Made by a program: the position numbers and the translations under genes
Assembly (NCBI RefSeq): GCF_005938625.1
Contig: NZ_VCNJ01000013.1
Coordinates: 1 to 64,000 of the forward strand
DNA length: 64,000 nt
Source: Pseudomonas fluorescens
GTDB taxonomy: Bacteria; Pseudomonadota; Gammaproteobacteria; Pseudomonadales; Pseudomonadaceae
Direction: 5' to 3'
The notes under the pieces: model-generated
The model's input: the letters and a program-made list of their open reading frames with translations, nothing else
Databases searched by the model: none
What the model was told of the DNA's origin: nothing
Part shown: piece after piece, positions 18,194-26,298 of the stretch
How positions within the stretch are numbered: position 1 is the stretch's first letter
How the letters are laid out: every line of letters starts with the position of its first letter

Positions 18194-18294
18194 CATCCCC
18201 AACTGCCAGCGAACTGAATCGCTACGTACGGGGTTGAGTAAGGCAATCCTAGATTGAGCGCGTCATGCAGGTCAACCACCAAATAATTGCACGC
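18193..18294 (-). pseudogene. 33-codon 3' remnant of an unidentified gene
   Basis: Directly before the terminator on the minus strand, an open stretch ends ...YSTPYVAIQFAGSWG and stop. It has an in-frame stop only 34 codons upstream and no ribosome site or suitable start. The protein-like composition and a terminator touching its stop codon suggest the tail end of a deleted or frameshifted gene. I do not recognise the family. It could also be chance. Confidence 0.4.
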
Positions 18295-18635
18295 TCACTC
18301 CGCTGGTTTATCTCCAGCACCGGCTTGTCAGTTTTGGTTGCTGGTATCCGCCATGGTCAAGCCATTTAAGGACTTGTGTATTAGAGGTTGTTGCAGAGAG
18401 AGGTAAATTCGCTCCGTGCCTATTTGTATAAGTAGCCTGTCTATCGCCGTTTTCGCAGTGAGCAATCAGTAGTATCCCCAACTCGTGTAGGACGCCGGAA
18501 TTTGCCTACATTTCTCAAACAGTCATTGAGCGGCTTTCTCTTTTGAAACATTACATTTCCGAAGAGTGATGGCCTTTCGCTTGACGCTAACCCCCGCTGT
18601 CGTAGACTCCGCACATCCGTCAGGGAGTAGCGGTT
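18295..18635. promoter_or_regulatory. Upstream region of the exporter gene cluster with sigma70-like promoter
   Basis: Apart from the remnant before it, this stretch has no gene I can support. TTGACG at 18581-18586 and TAGACT at 18603-18608 are 16 bp apart and form a plausible sigma70 promoter just 28 bp before the adaptor ATG at 18636, leaving a very short leader. Confidence 0.55.
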
Positions 18636-19415
18636 ATGCAGCGTTTTCGCGGTTGGGTTGTCGGATTGACCTTAGTTACGTGTGCAGTTCAGGCGCAAAC
18701 GCCCGGGGCAGACGATCCGCTGCTGGATAATCCGGGGACGGCGGCGGCTACCGCGAGCAGCGAGGCGCGGGGGGTGTTGCGGGCGCGTGATCAGGCGACG
18801 CTGGCCAGTGAGCTTTCCGGGCGGATTGTCGAGTTGCCGTTCAGCGAGGGCGAGTCGTTCAAGAAGGGTGATACGTTGGCCCGTTTCGATTGCTCGGCCT
18901 ATCAAGCGCAGCTGAATGCCGCGCAGGCGGCCAGCCGTGGTGCCGGTGAAGAGCTGGCGCACAACAAACAGTTGGCTGCACTCAACTCTGTCGGGCGTTT
19001 CGAAGTGGCGCGGGCCGAGGCCAAGGTCAGCGAAACCCAGGCGCAATCCCAGGTTTATCAAGTGCAGGTCAAGCGCTGCAGCGTGGTCGCGCCGTTCGAC
19101 GGGCAGGTAGTCGAGCGCAAGGTGCAGCGCTATGAAAGCGTGCCGGCTGGCGCACCGCTGCTCGATGTAGTGGATAACCGTACCCTCGAAATTCATCTGC
19201 TGGTGCCGTCGCGCTGGATGGCCAGACTCAAGCCCGGCCAGACCTTCAGCTTCGTTCCTGATGAAACCGGCCAGCCGATCGACGCCACGGTCAAACGTCT
19301 CGGCGCGCGAATCGATGAAGGCAGTCAGACCCTGTTGCTGGTCGCCACACTTCCCGAAGCCAAAGGTTTGCTCGCCGGCATGAGTGGCACCGCGCGTTTC
19401 CCGGAGCTTAAGTGA
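18636..19415 (+). CDS. HlyD-family periplasmic adaptor (first of cluster)
   Basis: Membrane-fusion protein of 259 residues, short for the family. A Sec signal (MQRFRGWVVGLTLVTCAVQAQ) suggests it is periplasmic and not anchored by a helix. The lipoyl halves are ARGVLRARDQATLASELSGR and RCSVVAPFDGQVVERKVQRY, joined by a short coiled coil (about 95-150). The C-terminal beta domain ends LAGMSGTARFPELK. It is first in a tightly coupled set: its TGA overlaps the GTG of the next adaptor gene. I infer it bridges the inner-membrane component to the TolC-like lipoprotein encoded at 33655. Confidence 0.86.
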   Translation: MQRFRGWVVGLTLVTCAVQAQTPGADDPLLDNPGTAAATASSEARGVLRARDQATLASELSGRIVELPFSEGESFKKGDTLARFDCSAYQAQLNAAQAASRGAGEELAHNKQLAALNSVGRFEVARAEAKVSETQAQSQVYQVQVKRCSVVAPFDGQVVERKVQRYESVPAGAPLLDVVDNRTLEIHLLVPSRWMARLKPGQTFSFVPDETGQPIDATVKRLGARIDEGSQTLLLVATLPEAKGLLAGMSGTARFPELK

Positions 19416-20731
19416 ACGCGCCGGTGAGCGGCGCCGCTGAACAGGTGTTCGCGCGGTTTCTCGACCTTGAACGGCAGACTCGCGCTGCCCGCGATGCCGC
19501 GCAACTGGCCTACAGCCTGGTCAATGACGGCCAGTCGTTGTTTGGCTTTCGTCATACCGCGTTATTGATCGCCGGCAAGGTTCAAGCCGTGACCGGCGTC
19601 AGTGCGGTCGAGCCGAATGCGCCGTTCGTGGCGTTCGTCGAGCAGGCCGTGGCGCAGTTGTTCAAGCAGGATGTGCTGAAGCAGGCGCGAGTGATTGCGC
19701 CGGAGTTGCTCAGCGAATCAATTCAGGCCGACTGGCGTAGTCTGTCCGCCACGCAGGTGTTTTGGCTGCCGCTGGTTGATCGTGATGCGCAGGTGTTTGG
19801 CGGCTTGTGGCTGGCCCGTGATGTGCCGTGGAATCCTTCCGAACAAGTTTTGCTGTCGCAATTGGGCGACACCTACAGCCATGCCTGGCTGGCGCTGCAA
19901 CCGCGCAAACCGTGGCGACTGCGCTGGACCCGTAAACGTCAGGTGGCACTGGTCGCGCTGCTGTTGCTCGGGCTGTTGATCCCGGTGCGTCAATCGGTGC
20001 TGGCCCCGGCCGAAGTGGTGCCGCTGGGCGGGCGCGTGGTGGCGGCGCCGCTGGACGGAGTGATCGCCGAGTTTCTGGTCAAACCCAATCAAACGGTGAA
20101 AACCGGCGATGTGCTGGTGCGTTTCGAAAGCACCACGCTCAAGGCGCAGGCCGATGTCGCTGAGCGTGCGCTGGGTGTGGCCGAAGCTGAACTGAAATCC
20201 AATTCCCAGCGCTCGTTTGCCGATGCCGAGTCGAGCGCAAAAGTCGACTTGCTTGCCGCTCGCGCTGAGCAAAAACGCGCCGAGCGTGACTACGCCCGCG
20301 AGTTGCTCAAGCGCAGCGAAGTCCGCGCCGAGCGCGACGGCATTGCGGTGTTCGCCGACGCCGAACGCTTGACCGGCAAACCGGTGCAGACCGGCGAACG
20401 CCTGATGGACATCGCCGACCCGAACCAGGCCGAACTGCGTATCGAATTGGCGGTAGGCGATGCAATTTCGTTGGAGCCTGGTGCCGAAGTGGCGTTGTTT
20501 CTCGACAGCGATCCGCTGAAGCGCCATCTCGCCTCACTGGAACGCTCGGCATACGAGGCGCAGCCGACGGCGGGCGGTCAACTGGCCTATCGGCTCGACG
20601 CCAATTTTACCGAGGCGCCGCCACGCATTGGCCTGCGCGGCACGGCGAAAATCTTCGGCGACCGCGCGCCGTTGGCGCTGTACTTGTTGCGCCGGCCACT
20701 GGCCGGTTTGCGCCAGAGTGTGGGTCTGTAG
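19412..20731 (+). CDS. HlyD-family adaptor with an N-terminal GAF-like cytoplasmic domain
   Basis: A 439-residue protein in two parts. Residues 1 to about 165 are soluble and look GAF-like (conserved pattern LVDRDAQVFGGLWLARD, typical of GAF cores, then SEQVLLSQLGDTYSHAW). A single membrane helix follows (VALVALLLLGLLIPVRQSVL, about 178-197). The rest is a membrane-fusion region with lipoyl start GGRVVAAPLDGVIAEFLVKP, a coiled coil and a barrel ending in GLRGTAKIFG. The start is GTG 19412, overlapping the previous stop. The next gene begins directly after its stop (20732). A cytoplasmic sensory domain on an adaptor is unusual and could gate export. Confidence 0.82.
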   Translation: MNAPVSGAAEQVFARFLDLERQTRAARDAAQLAYSLVNDGQSLFGFRHTALLIAGKVQAVTGVSAVEPNAPFVAFVEQAVAQLFKQDVLKQARVIAPELLSESIQADWRSLSATQVFWLPLVDRDAQVFGGLWLARDVPWNPSEQVLLSQLGDTYSHAWLALQPRKPWRLRWTRKRQVALVALLLLGLLIPVRQSVLAPAEVVPLGGRVVAAPLDGVIAEFLVKPNQTVKTGDVLVRFESTTLKAQADVAERALGVAEAELKSNSQRSFADAESSAKVDLLAARAEQKRAERDYARELLKRSEVRAERDGIAVFADAERLTGKPVQTGERLMDIADPNQAELRIELAVGDAISLEPGAEVALFLDSDPLKRHLASLERSAYEAQPTAGGQLAYRLDANFTEAPPRIGLRGTAKIFGDRAPLALYLLRRPLAGLRQSVGL

Positions 20732-22828
20732 ATGAATCTGCCGAGCCTGCGTGCCGACCTGCAACTGTCGCCCGCGGCGCCGGCCCTGGACGGTTCGCCG
20801 CGCTGGACCCTCGCCGATCCGGTGCGCGGCCGTTACTTCAAGCTCGGCGCGGCGGCGATGCGCCTGCTGCGGCATTGGTCGCTGGGTGACGCTGAGGAAG
20901 TATTGCGCGCGGCCAATCGCGAGCCGGGTTTACCGCTGGCCGGCACGGAGCTTGAGCAGTTGCTGGAGTTTCTGCGCGGACACGATTTGATCAGTGCGCT
21001 CGACGATCAACAACGCGCCAGCTACCGCCTCAAGGCCTTGGCGCAGAAGCAAAGCCTGTGGCAAATCCTCCTGCATCAATACCTGTTTTTCCGCATTCCG
21101 TTGTGGCGCCCGGACGCGTTTCTCAATCGCGCCTGGCCGTGGCTGGAGCGCTTCGGCCCGCGCCTGCTGCGTTACGGGTTACCGGCGACGCTGACGTTGG
21201 GTGTGTTTCTGGTCTCGCGCGACTGGCAGCGCTTTGTCGGCACCTTTCCGCACCTGTTCAGCCTCGGCGGCGCGTTGGCGTTTGGCGTGGCGTTGTTCTT
21301 CGCCAAGCTCTGTCACGAATTCGGCCATGCGTTCATGGCCAAGCGCGCGGGCTGTCGGGTACAGAGCATGGGCGTGGCGTTTATGGTTTTGCTGCCGATG
21401 TTCTACACCGATGTCAGCGATGCCTGGCGGGTCAATGATCGCCGTGCGCGATTGCTGATCGGTGCCGGCGGTGTGCTCGCGGAATTGCTGCTGGCATGTA
21501 TCGCGTTGCTGGCTTGGTCGTTGCTGCCGGATGGGCCGGGACGCACGGCGGCGTTCATGCTCGCCAGCGCCACGTGGATCACCACGCTGGTGGTCAACCT
21601 CAATCCCTTCATGCGCTTCGATGGTTATTTTCTGATCAGTGATTTCTGGGAAGTCGACAATTTGCAGGGCCGCGCATTTGCCCTGTGTCGCTGGCGCCTG
21701 CGTGAATTTTTGTTCGGCTATGGCGCCCCGGCGCCGGAGCCGTGGTCGCCGAAGATGCAACGGCGTTTGCTGATCTGGGGGTATGGCTCATGGTTGTGGC
21801 GTGCGGCGTTGTTTTTCGGGATCGCGCTGGCGGTCTATCACCTGTTCTTCAAGGTGTTGGGGATCTTCCTGATGCTGGTGGAACTGGTGTGGTTCATTTT
21901 TTTGCCGATCATGCGTGAGTGGCGCCAGTGGTGGAGCCACCGCGAACAAGCGCACGGCCCGCGCGTGCTACTCAGTGCGCTGGCGCTGCTCGGGTTGTTG
22001 CTGGTGCTGATCGTGCCGTGGCGCAGTTCGGTGGAGTTGCCGACCATGCTCGAGGCCGGGCGCGCCAGTGCCCTGCATGCACCAACGGCGGCGCGGGTCA
22101 AAGCGGTAAACGTGACGGACGGGCAGAAGGTTGCTCAGGGCGATGTGCTGATTGAACTGGAATCGCCCGATCTCGAGTCGCGGCTGGCGATCGTGCGCCG
22201 GGAAATCCAGATTCAGCAGCTATTGATGCGCCGTCAGGCCAGTCGTAGCGAAACCGCCGCCGATGCCGGCATTGTCGAGCAAAGGCTGGCCGAAGCAGTC
22301 GCCGAATACCGCGGGCTGACGGCGCAACGCGAACGCCTGCTGCTGCGCGCACCGCAGGCCGGCAGCGTGCGTGATCTGCTGCCGAACATGACGGTCGGGC
22401 GCTGGTTGTCGAGCAAGGATGCACTGGCCCGGGTCGTCGAAGACGGCGCGCGCCTGCGCGGCTATCTGGCGGAAGCCGAATTGTGGCGAGTCAAACCCGG
22501 GGCCAGTGGCCGCTTTATCGCCGATGACCCGATGCACCCGGCACTCGCCGTGCAACTGAATGAAATCGACACCAACGGCGTGGCGTACGTCGATCAGGAA
22601 GCACTGACCTCCGATCACCACGGGCCGATTGCCGTGCGCCGCGATCAACAGCAGCGGGCCGAACCGGTGCAGGCGCAATACGGCGCGCGGCTCAGCGTGC
22701 TGGACGATGCGTCGACACCGCCGCAACCGTTGCGCGGTGTTGTGATTTTGCAAGGCAGTGGCGAATCGTTGCTCGGTGTGGCATGGCGCCGAATGGCGGC
22801 GCTGGGGGTCAGGGAAAGCGGTTTCTAA
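20732..22828 (+). CDS. PqqD-like / M50 site-2-protease-like / HlyD-like fusion protein
   Basis: A 698-residue polytopic membrane protein. Residues 1-90 resemble a PqqD-type winged helix (WTLADPVRGRYFKLGAAAMR). About eight hydrophobic helices follow (150-450) and carry an intact zinc-peptidase signature: HEFGH at 195-199 and a third ligand Asp297 in NPFMRFDGY. From about 455 there is a periplasmic adaptor region, with lipoyl halves ASALHAPTAARVKAVNVTDG and LLLRAPQAGSVRDL around a coiled coil. It belongs to the putative peptide zinc metalloprotease/HlyD fusion class whose role is not established to my knowledge. With the two adaptors before it and a TolC-like protein downstream it probably forms the inner-membrane core of an exporter. 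Whether it cleaves a substrate is open. Confidence 0.85.
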   Translation: MNLPSLRADLQLSPAAPALDGSPRWTLADPVRGRYFKLGAAAMRLLRHWSLGDAEEVLRAANREPGLPLAGTELEQLLEFLRGHDLISALDDQQRASYRLKALAQKQSLWQILLHQYLFFRIPLWRPDAFLNRAWPWLERFGPRLLRYGLPATLTLGVFLVSRDWQRFVGTFPHLFSLGGALAFGVALFFAKLCHEFGHAFMAKRAGCRVQSMGVAFMVLLPMFYTDVSDAWRVNDRRARLLIGAGGVLAELLLACIALLAWSLLPDGPGRTAAFMLASATWITTLVVNLNPFMRFDGYFLISDFWEVDNLQGRAFALCRWRLREFLFGYGAPAPEPWSPKMQRRLLIWGYGSWLWRAALFFGIALAVYHLFFKVLGIFLMLVELVWFIFLPIMREWRQWWSHREQAHGPRVLLSALALLGLLLVLIVPWRSSVELPTMLEAGRASALHAPTAARVKAVNVTDGQKVAQGDVLIELESPDLESRLAIVRREIQIQQLLMRRQASRSETAADAGIVEQRLAEAVAEYRGLTAQRERLLLRAPQAGSVRDLLPNMTVGRWLSSKDALARVVEDGARLRGYLAEAELWRVKPGASGRFIADDPMHPALAVQLNEIDTNGVAYVDQEALTSDHHGPIAVRRDQQQRAEPVQAQYGARLSVLDDASTPPQPLRGVVILQGSGESLLGVAWRRMAALGVRESGF

Positions 22829-22839
22829 CGGAGAGCATG

Positions 22840-23334
22840 ATGGCGGACAGCGCAGCAGTGGCGGCAGACGGATTGGTGGTGCGGCCTTCGCGGGCAACCG
22901 ACAGGCCGTTTTTGCAAAGTCTTTATCAAACGGCGCGGCCGGATCTGCAATGGGTCGACGGCGAGCCGGAACAGGTGCAGCAACTGGTCGCCCAGCAGTT
23001 TCAGGTGCAGGAGCTGGGCATGGGCGACAACTACCCCAACGCCATGCACTACGTGGTGGAAAAGCTCGGCACGGCGATCGGAGCATTGAGTACTGATTTC
23101 GGCGCTAACGAGATTCGCGTGTTGTATCTGGCGTTCATCCCAAAAGCGCGTGGCCAGGGCTTTGGTCGCGCCGTGCTGCAAGGTGTACAGAAAGCCGCGC
23201 AACAGATTCGCTGCCCGGTGGCGACGGTGGTCTGGACCAGCAATCCCCATGCGCGACGGCATTACCTCGCGCTCGGGTTTGCGGTTGAAGAAAGCAACCC
23301 GGCGGCGGAGCGACTGGTCTGGTATCCCCGGTAA
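22840..23334 (+). CDS. GNAT-family N-acetyltransferase
   Basis: Cytoplasmic acetyl-CoA-dependent acyltransferase, 164 residues. Beta4 and the acetyl-CoA loop are visible as IRVLYLAFIPKARGQGFGRAV (Q/RxxGxG/A form), followed by VVWTSNPHARRHYLALGFAV, the usual strand 6-helix-strand 7 end. The two adjacent ATG codons are 22837 and 22840; the second has better spacing from GGAG at 22830. It starts 11 bp after the exporter fusion gene, so it belongs to the same operon. The acceptor is unknown; an amine on the exported protein is possible but not shown. Confidence 0.84.
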   Translation: MADSAAVAADGLVVRPSRATDRPFLQSLYQTARPDLQWVDGEPEQVQQLVAQQFQVQELGMGDNYPNAMHYVVEKLGTAIGALSTDFGANEIRVLYLAFIPKARGQGFGRAVLQGVQKAAQQIRCPVATVVWTSNPHARRHYLALGFAVEESNPAAERLVWYPR

Positions 23335-23376
23335 TCTCCGTGCAGGAGCTGCCGACGGCTGCTCCTTGGGTTCGGC

Positions 23377-23688
23377 TCAGTTGAAGGTGATGTGGAAGTA
23401 AGCCAGCTCTGGCGGCCGCCCCATCGGTGGTACCCGCGACACGAAGATGCCGTCCACTCGCCCCAGTTCAGGCAACTCCAGTGCACATAAACCATCGACG
23501 AATTCAGTGGCTTCCAGGCTGCTCAATTCGACGCTGAATGGCATGCGCTCGCTGTAACGCATTTGCGCCAGCGGTTTCTCTGCGAGTTCGCCGATATGGA
23601 TTTGCAATGCACTGCCATCGGGCAGATACAGGGTGCCGATCCGCCCGAGAAGGGCCTGGAAATGTTGGCTTTTAACCGATTGCAGCAT
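23377..23688 (-). CDS. DUF6916-like small protein
   Basis: A 103-residue cytoplasmic protein without signal or membrane segment (MLQSVKSQHFQALLG...AYFHITFN). The family, which I believe is DUF6916, is often found next to tail-collar (microcystin-dependent) proteins, as here: the collar gene begins 54 bp upstream on the same strand. ATG 23688 follows GGAG. Function unknown. It runs opposite to the exporter operon and converges on the GNAT gene. The family assignment is from memory and moderately sure. Confidence 0.7.
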   Translation of the reverse strand: MLQSVKSQHFQALLGRIGTLYLPDGSALQIHIGELAEKPLAQMRYSERMPFSVELSSLEATEFVDGLCALELPELGRVDGIFVSRVPPMGRPPELAYFHITFN

Positions 23689-23741
23689 GGTCTCGCTCCG
23701 GCAAAGTGGGGAACCGGGGGATGTGATCCCCCGGTGATCGA

Positions 23742-24329
23742 TCAGTTACGCGAAGGGAAAATGCCGTTCAGCGCGATGCTGAAGTTGAGCACCAGATACG
23801 GGTTCATGATGGGCAGCGGCAGGCCGTTGCCAGTTGGCGAGATCGTGCCGCTGATGGTGGTCGCAGCACCTTTGAGAGGAATGGCTGACGCGCCCTGAGC
23901 ATCGGAAAAGATATTCGCCAGCCCCGGCCCGGTGCCCGAAGCACCAATGTAGGCATTGGTCGCCGTCGGAGCGCCCAACGGGTTGCTGGCCGGGTTGGCC
24001 AGTTGCACGGTGGTGGTGGCGGTGAGGCCGGCGAGGGTGTGAGTGTGATTCGGCAGGTTGTTGAGGGTGGCAGTGACTTGTTCGGCGCCGGAGATTTCTC
24101 CCATGACTCTCGGCGTCAGGCCCCCGCCATTGCCTTGGCAGATCGGCATGCGGCTCTGCAGGTTGGGCAGGCCGAAGTTGACGGTGCCGTTGCCGCCGTA
24201 GGTGGTGCCGAGCAATGCAAACAGCGCCTGGTTCTGGTTGATTCCGATGATCTGACCGTTGCACAAGGCCCAGCCGCTGGGCGCGTAGTTGAAGGCAAAC
24301 GTCAGAACAGTGCCCATGTAAACGTCCAT
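23742..24329 (-). CDS. Tail-collar domain protein (microcystin-dependent protein MdpB-like)
   Basis: A 195-residue protein with the phage tail Collar fold: the N-terminus MGTVLTFAFNYAPSGWALCN, then LFALLGTTYGGNGTVNFGLPNLQSR and the end NPYLVLNFSIALNGIFPSRN are the hallmarks. In phages this domain sits at the base of tail fibres; the bacterial chromosomal forms occur in non-phage loci and their role is unclear. A region of about 95-165 rich in Thr, Ala, Asn and Gly is variable. No other phage gene is nearby, so this is not a prophage. It pairs with the DUF6916-like gene and shares a 238-bp divergent promoter region with the glycosyltransferase gene. Confidence 0.85.
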   Translation of the reverse strand: MDVYMGTVLTFAFNYAPSGWALCNGQIIGINQNQALFALLGTTYGGNGTVNFGLPNLQSRMPICQGNGGGLTPRVMGEISGAEQVTATLNNLPNHTHTLAGLTATTTVQLANPASNPLGAPTATNAYIGASGTGPGLANIFSDAQGASAIPLKGAATTISGTISPTGNGLPLPIMNPYLVLNFSIALNGIFPSRN

Positions 24330-24567
24330 AAAGTCCTTATCCTTCTGATTGGTTGTCGGCGGGCCGCTAGTGGGATCAGGCTGATGCTATTGCCTTGGCA
24401 CTCCGTGGCCAGGTCACGCCACGCCAGAGCGTAGACGCGGATTGGCAAGGTTGCCGGGTGTCGTGAAGTCGCAAATCGGCATCGACGGTGCTCCTGCGCC
24501 TGACCTAGAGTGACTGGCAGGTTCTGGCTCATACAGGCGTGGTGTCGTGGCACGGCAAGAGGAAGCA

Positions 24568-26148
24568 ATGGCGGTCAACAGAGTGACACCGGTGGGCGAC
24601 ACACAGGATCCGCAGGCAACACCGGGGTCGTGGTTTGGCCGCTTGCGCTTGATCCGCTGGGCCAGGGATCACTGGCTGCTGCCGATCCTGCTCTTGGCCG
24701 CCGCTGTGCGTTTTTACGATCTGACCGCTGCGGCGATTTGGGGTGATGAAGGTTCCAGCCTGCTGCTGGCGCGCTACTCGCTGGGCGATATCTGGCGCCA
24801 CGCCGCATTCGATGTGCACCCGCCGCTGTACTTCATGCTGCTGCATGGCTGGATCGAACTGTTCGGCGACGGCATTTTTGCCATCCGCTGCCTCAGCGCT
24901 CTGACCGGTATCGCCGCGGTCGGAATGGGCATCTGGCTGGTGGATCGCTTGGCCACGCGCCGCGCGGCGATCCTCGCCGGGCTGCTGTTGGCGCTGTTGC
25001 CGACGGCGGTGCGCTACAGCCAGGAAGTGCGCATGTATTCGCTGCTCGGCCTGTTGCTGATCGCCGCGACGCTGGCGCTGGTCTACTGGATCCGCCGGCC
25101 GCAGCGTCATCGCTATCTGGTGATTTATGCGCTGTTGATGACGGCGGCGCTCTACACACATTACTTCGCGGTGCTGGCGGCGCTGTGTCACTGGATTTAT
25201 CTGACGGTGATTCGGTTTCAGCGCGGCTATCGCTTGCGACATATCCAGCGCCCGGTCTGGTGGCTGGCGAATCTGGCCATCGCTGCGCTGTACTTGCCGT
25301 GGCTACCCAACTTGCTCGATCTGACGCAGCACATGGAGCAGCTCAAGGTCGGTGGCGATGTCGGCTGGGAGGATCCGGTGACGCTGGCGTCGTTGCCGTC
25401 GATGATCTGGACATGGTTGATCCAGGATGACGGCGAACACTTGCCTTTGCTGGTGTTCGGCGCATTGCCGCTGGCGTTGTTGCTGCTGGCGGCGGTGGCG
25501 GTCATGCGTGATCGCAGCGTGTCGCGCGGCAGTGTCCTGCTGGCGTTGTACACCGGCTTACCGCTGTTGCTGGTGTTTGCGGTGTCGTTCATCACACCGG
25601 TATTCATCGAGCGCTATCTGACCGCTTATGCCCTGGGTTTGCCGCTGCTGACAGCACTGGCCATCGACCGTTTGTACAGTCGAGTGCGGGTCTTCGCGTT
25701 AGCGGTGCTGGTGGCGTTGCTCGGCTTGGAAATGGTTGGCCTGAACAACAATGCCGCGGTCGACAGCAATGATCAGTTCGATCACGTGGTGCACTACGTC
25801 AATCAGCATTTCCAGCCCGGTGATCGCATCGTTACCAGCGACATGCTCTGGTACTTGAGTTACGTCTACTACGATCGAACTGGCGCAAAGGTGCGGCTGT
25901 ACACGCCGCCGGCTGCGGATGGCCGTTCGACGCGCCCGAACGAATATGGCTTCGGTACGCTGGTCAGCGACGATGTCTACCTCGACAGCCTTGCCGAGGT
26001 TGCTGGCAATGCCCGGATATGGCTGGTCGGCACCCTCGATGACCCGGCAGAATTTGCACCGTTGCCCGCCACCTGGCAGATCAGCGCGCAAGTCCATGCG
26101 GGCGGGGCGCAAGCGCGGTTGATCACGCCGCAATCTGCAGCCAAATAG
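24568..26148 (+). CDS. GT39-type (PMT/ArnT-like) membrane glycosyltransferase
   Basis: A 526-residue polytopic inner-membrane protein with about 11-12 helices. The first periplasmic loop contains WGDEGSSLLLARYSLGD, the acidic motif of lipid-linked-sugar-dependent GT-C enzymes, followed by HPPLYFMLLHGWIELFGD (the HPP motif) and RYSQEVRMYSL. These enzymes move a sugar from a polyprenyl-phosphate carrier to proteins or lipids on the periplasmic face. The C-terminal ~120 residues form a soluble domain (DRIVTSDMLWYLSYVYYDRT). Start ATG 24568 follows AAGAGGAAG; an in-frame GTG at 24547 would add seven residues. By position it may glycosylate the surface protein encoded downstream. Confidence 0.83.
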   Translation: MAVNRVTPVGDTQDPQATPGSWFGRLRLIRWARDHWLLPILLLAAAVRFYDLTAAAIWGDEGSSLLLARYSLGDIWRHAAFDVHPPLYFMLLHGWIELFGDGIFAIRCLSALTGIAAVGMGIWLVDRLATRRAAILAGLLLALLPTAVRYSQEVRMYSLLGLLLIAATLALVYWIRRPQRHRYLVIYALLMTAALYTHYFAVLAALCHWIYLTVIRFQRGYRLRHIQRPVWWLANLAIAALYLPWLPNLLDLTQHMEQLKVGGDVGWEDPVTLASLPSMIWTWLIQDDGEHLPLLVFGALPLALLLLAAVAVMRDRSVSRGSVLLALYTGLPLLLVFAVSFITPVFIERYLTAYALGLPLLTALAIDRLYSRVRVFALAVLVALLGLEMVGLNNNAAVDSNDQFDHVVHYVNQHFQPGDRIVTSDMLWYLSYVYYDRTGAKVRLYTPPAADGRSTRPNEYGFGTLVSDDVYLDSLAEVAGNARIWLVGTLDDPAEFAPLPATWQISAQVHAGGAQARLITPQSAAK

Positions 26149-26268
26149 GTGCGGGTCAGACTAAAACGTTTCACCTTCAAATTCGCGATTAAAAATTAAC
26201 GGATTAGTTCTTTTTGCTCTTGGTTGATATCAAAACACTACTAGTCGCAAGGTGGTTGTTGGACTACG

Positions 26269-26283
26269 CTTTGTCGGACAAAG
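26269..26283. promoter_or_regulatory. 15-bp palindrome before the sulfotransferase and surface-protein genes
   Basis: CTTTGTCGGACAAAG is perfectly symmetric, with seven-base arms, within an AT-rich 150-bp gap. It ends 15 bp before the GTG at 26299, a position suitable for an operator or a small RNA hairpin covering the ribosome site. The binding protein is not known. Confidence 0.45.
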
Positions 26284-26298
26284 GGACTTTAGATCAGG

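Noticed and set aside
23742..24329. Tail-collar protein as a sign of a prophage
   Set aside because: No capsid, terminase, integrase, lysis or other tail genes lie nearby, and the neighbours are exporter and sulfotransferase genes.
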